Assembly: GCF_041080815.1 (NCBI RefSeq)
Contig: NZ_CP160205.1
Location: 3,038,001-3,102,000 of the forward strand
Direction of reading: 5' to 3'
Length of the DNA stretch: 64,000 bases
From: Mucilaginibacter yixingensis
Lineage (GTDB): Bacteria > Bacteroidota > Bacteroidia > Sphingobacteriales > Sphingobacteriaceae
Positions 60,403 through 64,000 of the stretch are shown one piece after another (position 1 is the stretch's first letter; every line of letters begins with the position of its first letter). The translations under genes were made by a program, and so were the position numbers. A model generated the notes under the pieces. It was not told the origin of the DNA. It did not search any database and was given only the letters and a program-made list of their open reading frames with translations.

Positions 60403-60714
60403 CTATGATGCTTGTGCCAAAACTTTCTTTAGTGCTGGTTTTGGTTTCAGCATACGTTCTATAGCCTGTTTTTCGGCGTACTTATCTTTTAGCTTTTTAT
60501 ACAACTCAAAGCTAAAGGCATCGCTCATAGGCAGGTGATGCTTTTCGATGGTTAGCGGATGCAACTGCAGTTTGTCCGACGGCACTTTCAGGTTCTGATG
60601 ATTAATATGTGTAAGACCAGTAAGGCGGTCTGTGTTAAAAACCACAAATGTGTCTACCTTTCTGCCTTCGGCATCGGTATATACAACAGTATCATTTTCA
60701 TTAAATAGTTTCAT
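60403..60714 (-). CDS. Hypothetical 103-residue protein
   Basis: The product begins MKLFNENDTVVYTDAEGRKV, with a short beta-rich half (VVFNTDRLTGLTHINHQNLK), then a basic helical tail (KDKYAEKQAIERMLKPKPALKK). It has no signal peptide. It stands alone with its own terminator and an AT-rich 147-bp upstream region that could hold a promoter. I do not recognise a family. Confidence 0.7.
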   Translation of the reverse strand: MKLFNENDTVVYTDAEGRKVDTFVVFNTDRLTGLTHINHQNLKVPSDKLQLHPLTIEKHHLPMSDAFSFELYKKLKDKYAEKQAIERMLKPKPALKKVLAQAS

Positions 60715-60861
60715 AATGTGTCCAATGTACTTATATAAACCCGGAAACTGTCAGAATGTTTTTTGTCAACCCAATACAATTTAATTTTTACGCTATATTT
60801 TTTAAAAAAACACAATATATTTTGTAATAAATAAGAAATTAAATAAATCATTAATAAATAT

Positions 60862-61839
60862 TCATAACAAATGTATCACTGCATAAAGTGTAACCGTTGA
60901 GATGGCTAACCACAAAATCACGCTCAACATAAAAGGCTTCAGGCCTACAGATGTCAGCACTTGTTTTGACAGACCTGCCCCTATTAAAAAGAGCGTTAAG
61001 GTGAGTCCTGCTTTAGCAGCAAGATTAATACATACATCAATAGGTGCAAACTGCGGGATGTAGCTGTTAACCAACATGGCCCCTATAAACAGCAGGATAA
61101 ACCATGGAATATGCACCTTCTTTGTCTTCACTTTAAAGCTAAAGGCTGATAACAACGCCACCGGCACAATCCACAGCGCACGGGCCAGTTTAACGGTTGT
61201 GGCAATTTGCAGTGCCTGTGTACCAAATTTACCGGCAGCACCTACCACAGAGCTGGTGTCATGTATGGCAATGGCGCACCAAAGGCCAAATTGGGTTTGA
61301 TTGAGGTGCAAGGCATGCCCAATTGCCGGGAAGATGAACAACGCGGCAGAGTTCAGTATAAAAACACAACCCAAGGCAACAGAAGTCTGTTTTTCTTCGG
61401 CCTTAATAACCGGTGATACCGCGGCTATGGCGCTACCGCCACAAATGGCCGTTCCGCAGGCAATCAGGTGAGCTGCTTTTTTTTCTATGCCCAACCATTT
61501 GGCCACAAAATAACCCAGCGTTAATGTACCGGTGATAGAGAACGCGGCAAAAACCAATCCCTCACTGCCGGCTTTCCAGGCGCTTTGTGCGTTCATGCCA
61601 AAGCCTAAACCAACAACAGACAGCTGCAGTAACCACTGGGTTGCACGGTGGTTAACTTGCTGCCACGGATGTCCTGAAATAAGCGCCACGGCCAAACCGA
61701 GCAATAAAGCCTCTGGCGGGCCAATCCACGGCGTCAGGCAAAGCAACGCGCAAACCAAAAACAGGGCTTTACGCACCGCCGGACTAAGATTTAGCAATAC
61801 ATCATTATGCTGTGGAGCGGTAGTTGATTGAGCATTCAT
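60862..61839 (-). CDS. YeiH-family (UPF0324) inner-membrane transporter
   Basis: This 325-residue protein has about ten membrane spans. It shows LLGLAVALISGHPW, VVGLGFGMNAQSAWKAG, AHLIACGTAICGGSAIAAVSP, IHDTSSVVGAAGKFG and LFLIGAGLSKQVL, the conserved segments of YeiH/UPF0324. The family has been proposed to export sulfate or related anions, but the substrate is not proven. It follows the LysR gene on the same strand by 87 bp, which suggests that LysR controls it. Confidence 0.92.
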   Translation of the reverse strand: MNAQSTTAPQHNDVLLNLSPAVRKALFLVCALLCLTPWIGPPEALLLGLAVALISGHPWQQVNHRATQWLLQLSVVGLGFGMNAQSAWKAGSEGLVFAAFSITGTLTLGYFVAKWLGIEKKAAHLIACGTAICGGSAIAAVSPVIKAEEKQTSVALGCVFILNSAALFIFPAIGHALHLNQTQFGLWCAIAIHDTSSVVGAAGKFGTQALQIATTVKLARALWIVPVALLSAFSFKVKTKKVHIPWFILLFIGAMLVNSYIPQFAPIDVCINLAAKAGLTLTLFLIGAGLSKQVLTSVGLKPFMLSVILWLAISTVTLYAVIHLL

Positions 61840-61926
61840 CTTTATTCTGTTTGTTTGATGAGCTCAAAATTCAATAAATAAATCAGCAGATTTTTATCAT
61901 AAAAATCAATTATTAATAACTTTTAA

Positions 61927-62826
61927 TTATTGATTTGTTTGATAGGCATGTGCAAAGCGCACAAAAAATTCGGTAAGTGCGGTAGGCTGTCCGTGCAGCT
62001 GGATGAAGCTGAAAGGGCGGGCAATGGTAAGGCCTTTAACATCTATCACCCGGCACTCGTTATTCTTCAATTCTTTTAGGATAGCGTGGATAGATATGAA
62101 AGCCAGGCAATTACTATGCAACAGATAAGCCTTTATAGCTTCGGTACTGCCCAATTGCATTTCTATCTGCAGGTTTTGCAAGGTTAGTCCATGTGGTTTG
62201 AGGGCATGGGTGATGGTTTCAAGCGTACCTGAGCCATGCTCACGGATCAGCAACGGGTAGTTTTGCAACTCCTCAGGTTTGATGGTATCTTTCTTAACCG
62301 TCCGGTTGCTGGCGGCGCAGGTGAGCACCAACTCATCCTGCAAATACTCCTCATACCTGATTTGTGGATTACGCGAAATGCCCTCAATCAAACCCAGCTC
62401 AATCTCTTTATTGATGAGGGCTTGCTCAATGTCCTCGGTATTACCGGTTACCAGTTGTACCTGTATGTCTTTAAATTTCTGATGAAACTGTGCTAATACC
62501 GGCGGGATGATGTATTGAGCCACCGTGGTACTGGCACCAATACGCAGCTGTCCCTTATGCTGCTGGGTAAGCAAACTCATGCTGTATTCCAGCTCTCGAT
62601 AGGTTTTAAGCAATTGCTCGGCATAAGGTAACATAGCCTCTCCTGCCGGCGTAAGGGTGATTTTTTTATTGCCGCTCCGCTCAAATAACGAGGCGCCATA
62701 TTGCGCTTCCAGCTCACGGATGTGCTTGGTGACCGCCGGCTGTGTAATAAACAACTCTGCCGCCGCCCGGGTAAAGTTGAGGCGTTTGGCTACGGTGTAA
62801 AATACTTTCAGGCGAAAATCGAGCAT
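61927..62826 (-). CDS. LysR-family transcriptional regulator
   Basis: I choose the ATG at 62826 (299 residues). The N-terminal helix-turn-helix is FYTVAKRLNFTRAAAELFIT, QPAVTKHIRELEAQYGASLF and GNKKITLTPAGEAMLPYAEQ. The ligand-binding domain (about 90-295) has LRIGASTTVAQYIIPPVLAQ at its start. The layout resembles the YeiE/CysB-like group that is often next to yeiH. It probably responds to a sulfur or nitrogen metabolite. Confidence 0.92.
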   Translation of the reverse strand: MLDFRLKVFYTVAKRLNFTRAAAELFITQPAVTKHIRELEAQYGASLFERSGNKKITLTPAGEAMLPYAEQLLKTYRELEYSMSLLTQQHKGQLRIGASTTVAQYIIPPVLAQFHQKFKDIQVQLVTGNTEDIEQALINKEIELGLIEGISRNPQIRYEEYLQDELVLTCAASNRTVKKDTIKPEELQNYPLLIREHGSGTLETITHALKPHGLTLQNLQIEMQLGSTEAIKAYLLHSNCLAFISIHAILKELKNNECRVIDVKGLTIARPFSFIQLHGQPTALTEFFVRFAHAYQTNQ

Positions 62827-62857
62827 TAGGTAAAGGTAAGAAAGGATTAACAAGATT

Positions 62858-62899
62858 ATGAACCAGGATTGAACGAATTTTTAGGATATACAGGATATG
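62858..62899. repeat. Partial copy of the AACCAGGAT repeat
   Basis: GAACCAGGATTGAACGAATT then TTTAGGATATACAGGATA. The 309-bp space 62827-63135 holds this and otherwise nothing I can identify, apart from an AT-rich stretch before the DUF4142 gene. Confidence 0.6.
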
Positions 62900-63135
62900 T
62901 TGTACGGCGCCTTTGCCGTTGCGACTGGAATGATGCCAGCACATGAGTTCATAAAGCCTGTGGCAGCGATGGCTATCTACATAAAAGCTCCTTTTTTATG
63001 ATGATTGTTTTTGGTAGATGCTTAATGTTGAGCAACAATCGGCTCAGATTATTCCTAAAATCACTAAAAACTTCGTTATGGTAATTTTGTTTAACCAATA
63101 ATAAATATCACTTATTTATAAACTTAAAAAATCAA

Positions 63136-63741
63136 ATGAAAAAGCTAAATGTGCTATTATTAACTGCGGCTACCGCATGGATGCTGCAGGGTTGCGGCGG
63201 CAATTCGCAAAAGGACAGCAAGGCAGTTGCCGACAGCGCCAACATGGCCAAAGACTCTGCCACTGTGGATACTTCAACCACAAAAGCTGCCAGCCCAGCC
63301 ATGACCGTTAGCGCCGACGATGCCAAATTTGCCACTATGGCTGCCAACGGCGGCATGACCGAAGTTGAACTAAGCAAACTGGCCGAAACCAAAGCCACCA
63401 ACGCGCAAATAAAAACATTTGCCGCCATGATGGTGAAAGATCATACCATGGCAGGTAACCAGCTAATGTCCCTAGCCAAATCCAAAAACATCACCCTGCC
63501 TGCCGGCATTGACAATGACTCGCAGAAAAAAGTGAGTGATTTGAACGGAAAATCGGGCGCCGATTTTGACAAGGCTTATGTAAATGCCATGCTTGACGAT
63601 CATAAAAAAGCTGTAGATGCATTTGAAGATGCCAGCAAAAACCTTAAAGATCCTGATTTGAAAGGCTTTGTAGATAAAACACTGCCTACCATTAAAATGC
63701 ACCTCAATCTTATCCAAAAAATTCATGATCAGATGAAGTAA
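63136..63741 (+). CDS. DUF4142-family lipoprotein
   Basis: This 201-residue protein has lipobox MLQGCG (Cys20) and a low-complexity Ser/Ala/Lys linker (about 25-60). The DUF4142 ferritin-like helical domain (about 62-201) has KFATMAANGGMTEVELSKLA, IKTFAAMMVKDHTMAGNQL, AYVNAMLDDHKKAVDAFED and LPTIKMHLNLIQKIH. The position of E and H residues recalls a four-helix metal site, but no enzymatic function is known. It faces the periplasm. Confidence 0.93.
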   Translation: MKKLNVLLLTAATAWMLQGCGGNSQKDSKAVADSANMAKDSATVDTSTTKAASPAMTVSADDAKFATMAANGGMTEVELSKLAETKATNAQIKTFAAMMVKDHTMAGNQLMSLAKSKNITLPAGIDNDSQKKVSDLNGKSGADFDKAYVNAMLDDHKKAVDAFEDASKNLKDPDLKGFVDKTLPTIKMHLNLIQKIHDQMK

Positions 63742-63790
63742 TCTTTCTGGAGATACAAGATATGAGATTTAACGTCGGCGATATAATAAA

Positions 63791-63821
63791 AAAGAGTGGC
63801 CAGATCGGGCCGCTCTTTTTT
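63791..63821. terminator. Bidirectional terminator between convergent genes
   Basis: AAAGAGTGGCC, AGATCG, GGCCGCTCTTT, flanked by A and T runs on both sides, serves the DUF4142 gene and the gene at 63823. Confidence 0.85.
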
Positions 63822-63822
63822 A

Positions 63823-64000
63823 TTACTGATTACTGATAGTATATCGTGCCGAGATCCGTAGAAATGGATACCGTTTATCTACATCCGGATAATTATTATA
63901 ATAACCTTTCAGCGAGAAGAAACCAGGCTCTGCGGCTACCGAAAGGATATTGCTGAAACTGTAGCGCACCTCACTGGTAACGGTATGCAGAAAATAGTGC
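63823..64000 (-). CDS. C-terminal part of an outer-membrane beta-barrel protein (runs off the window)
   Basis: Minus-strand reading gives 59 codons ending in TAA at 63825-63823: HYFLHTVTSEVRYSFSNIL, SVAAEPGFFSLKGYYNN and RYPFLRISARYTISNQ. The alternating aromatic strands are typical of barrel C-termini. The protein family cannot be decided from this piece. Confidence 0.6.
   Translation of the reverse strand, partial: HYFLHTVTSEVRYSFSNILSVAAEPGFFSLKGYYNNYPDVDKRYPFLRISARYTISNQ

Overview
The window looks like chromosomal DNA of a Bacteroidota, most likely Sphingobacteriaceae (Mucilaginibacter- or Pedobacter-like). The grounds are SusC/SusD pairs, a one-protein hybrid two-component regulator, lipoprotein signals of the SC/GC type, promoters with the Bacteroidota -7 motif TAnnTTTG and -33 TTTG/TTG, no Shine-Dalgarno signals, and a tRNA gene without encoded CCA. 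The genus is an inference, not a reading.

Layout. 1-16.3 kb (minus strand): a PUL-like locus with a hybrid sensor kinase/AraC regulator, a FAS1 lipoprotein, SusC, SusD, two more FAS1 lipoproteins and a second SusC cut by the window edge. It has no visible glycoside hydrolase. A pair of direct repeats 21 bp apart lies upstream of the first FAS1 gene and fits a binding site for the regulator. 17.1-22.7 kb: the ImuA-ImuB-DnaE2 mutasome operon. 22.9-24.2 kb: a porin-like barrel. 24.3-25.7 kb: tRNA-Arg(TCT) followed by a 1.2-kb remnant of an integrated element. It has a duplicated tRNA 3' end, a truncated tyrosine integrase, the tail of a probable nuclease toxin and an intact DUF4304-type immunity gene. 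25.7-31.1 kb: assorted genes (helical-repeat protein, YiaA-like protein, sugar kinase, pentapeptide-repeat protein) and a Nudix-type regulator with a damaged Nudix box. 31.2-34.1 kb: a pfkA / degenerate sugar-kinase / gapA operon, divergent from the Nudix regulator and sharing a perfect palindrome with it. 34.4-46.7 kb: small genes, then a minus-strand cytoplasmic alpha-glucan block (pgmB, GH65, GH13, GH31, alpha/beta hydrolase, glgB). 46.9-48.4 kb: a small unknown protein, ferritin and a 2Fe-2S thioredoxin-fold protein. 48.8-55.4 kb: a TetR regulator with an RND efflux operon and two identical operator palindromes. 55.8-59.3 kb: a single-domain response regulator and a GT2/DUF2304/TMTC-like trio that looks like lipid-linked glycosylation. 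59.4-64 kb: another glycosyltransferase, a YeiH-type transporter with a LysR regulator, a DUF4142 lipoprotein, and the C-terminus of a further barrel protein.

The intergenic spaces hold about ten long imperfect or perfect inverted repeats of three or four families (REP- or MITE-like), nearly all just beyond gene ends. The best candidates for something new are the FAS1/SusCD locus with its candidate operator, the tRNA-Arg scar carrying a captured immunity gene, the Nudix regulator with pseudokinase and glycolysis operon, and the glgB with a histone-H1-like tail.
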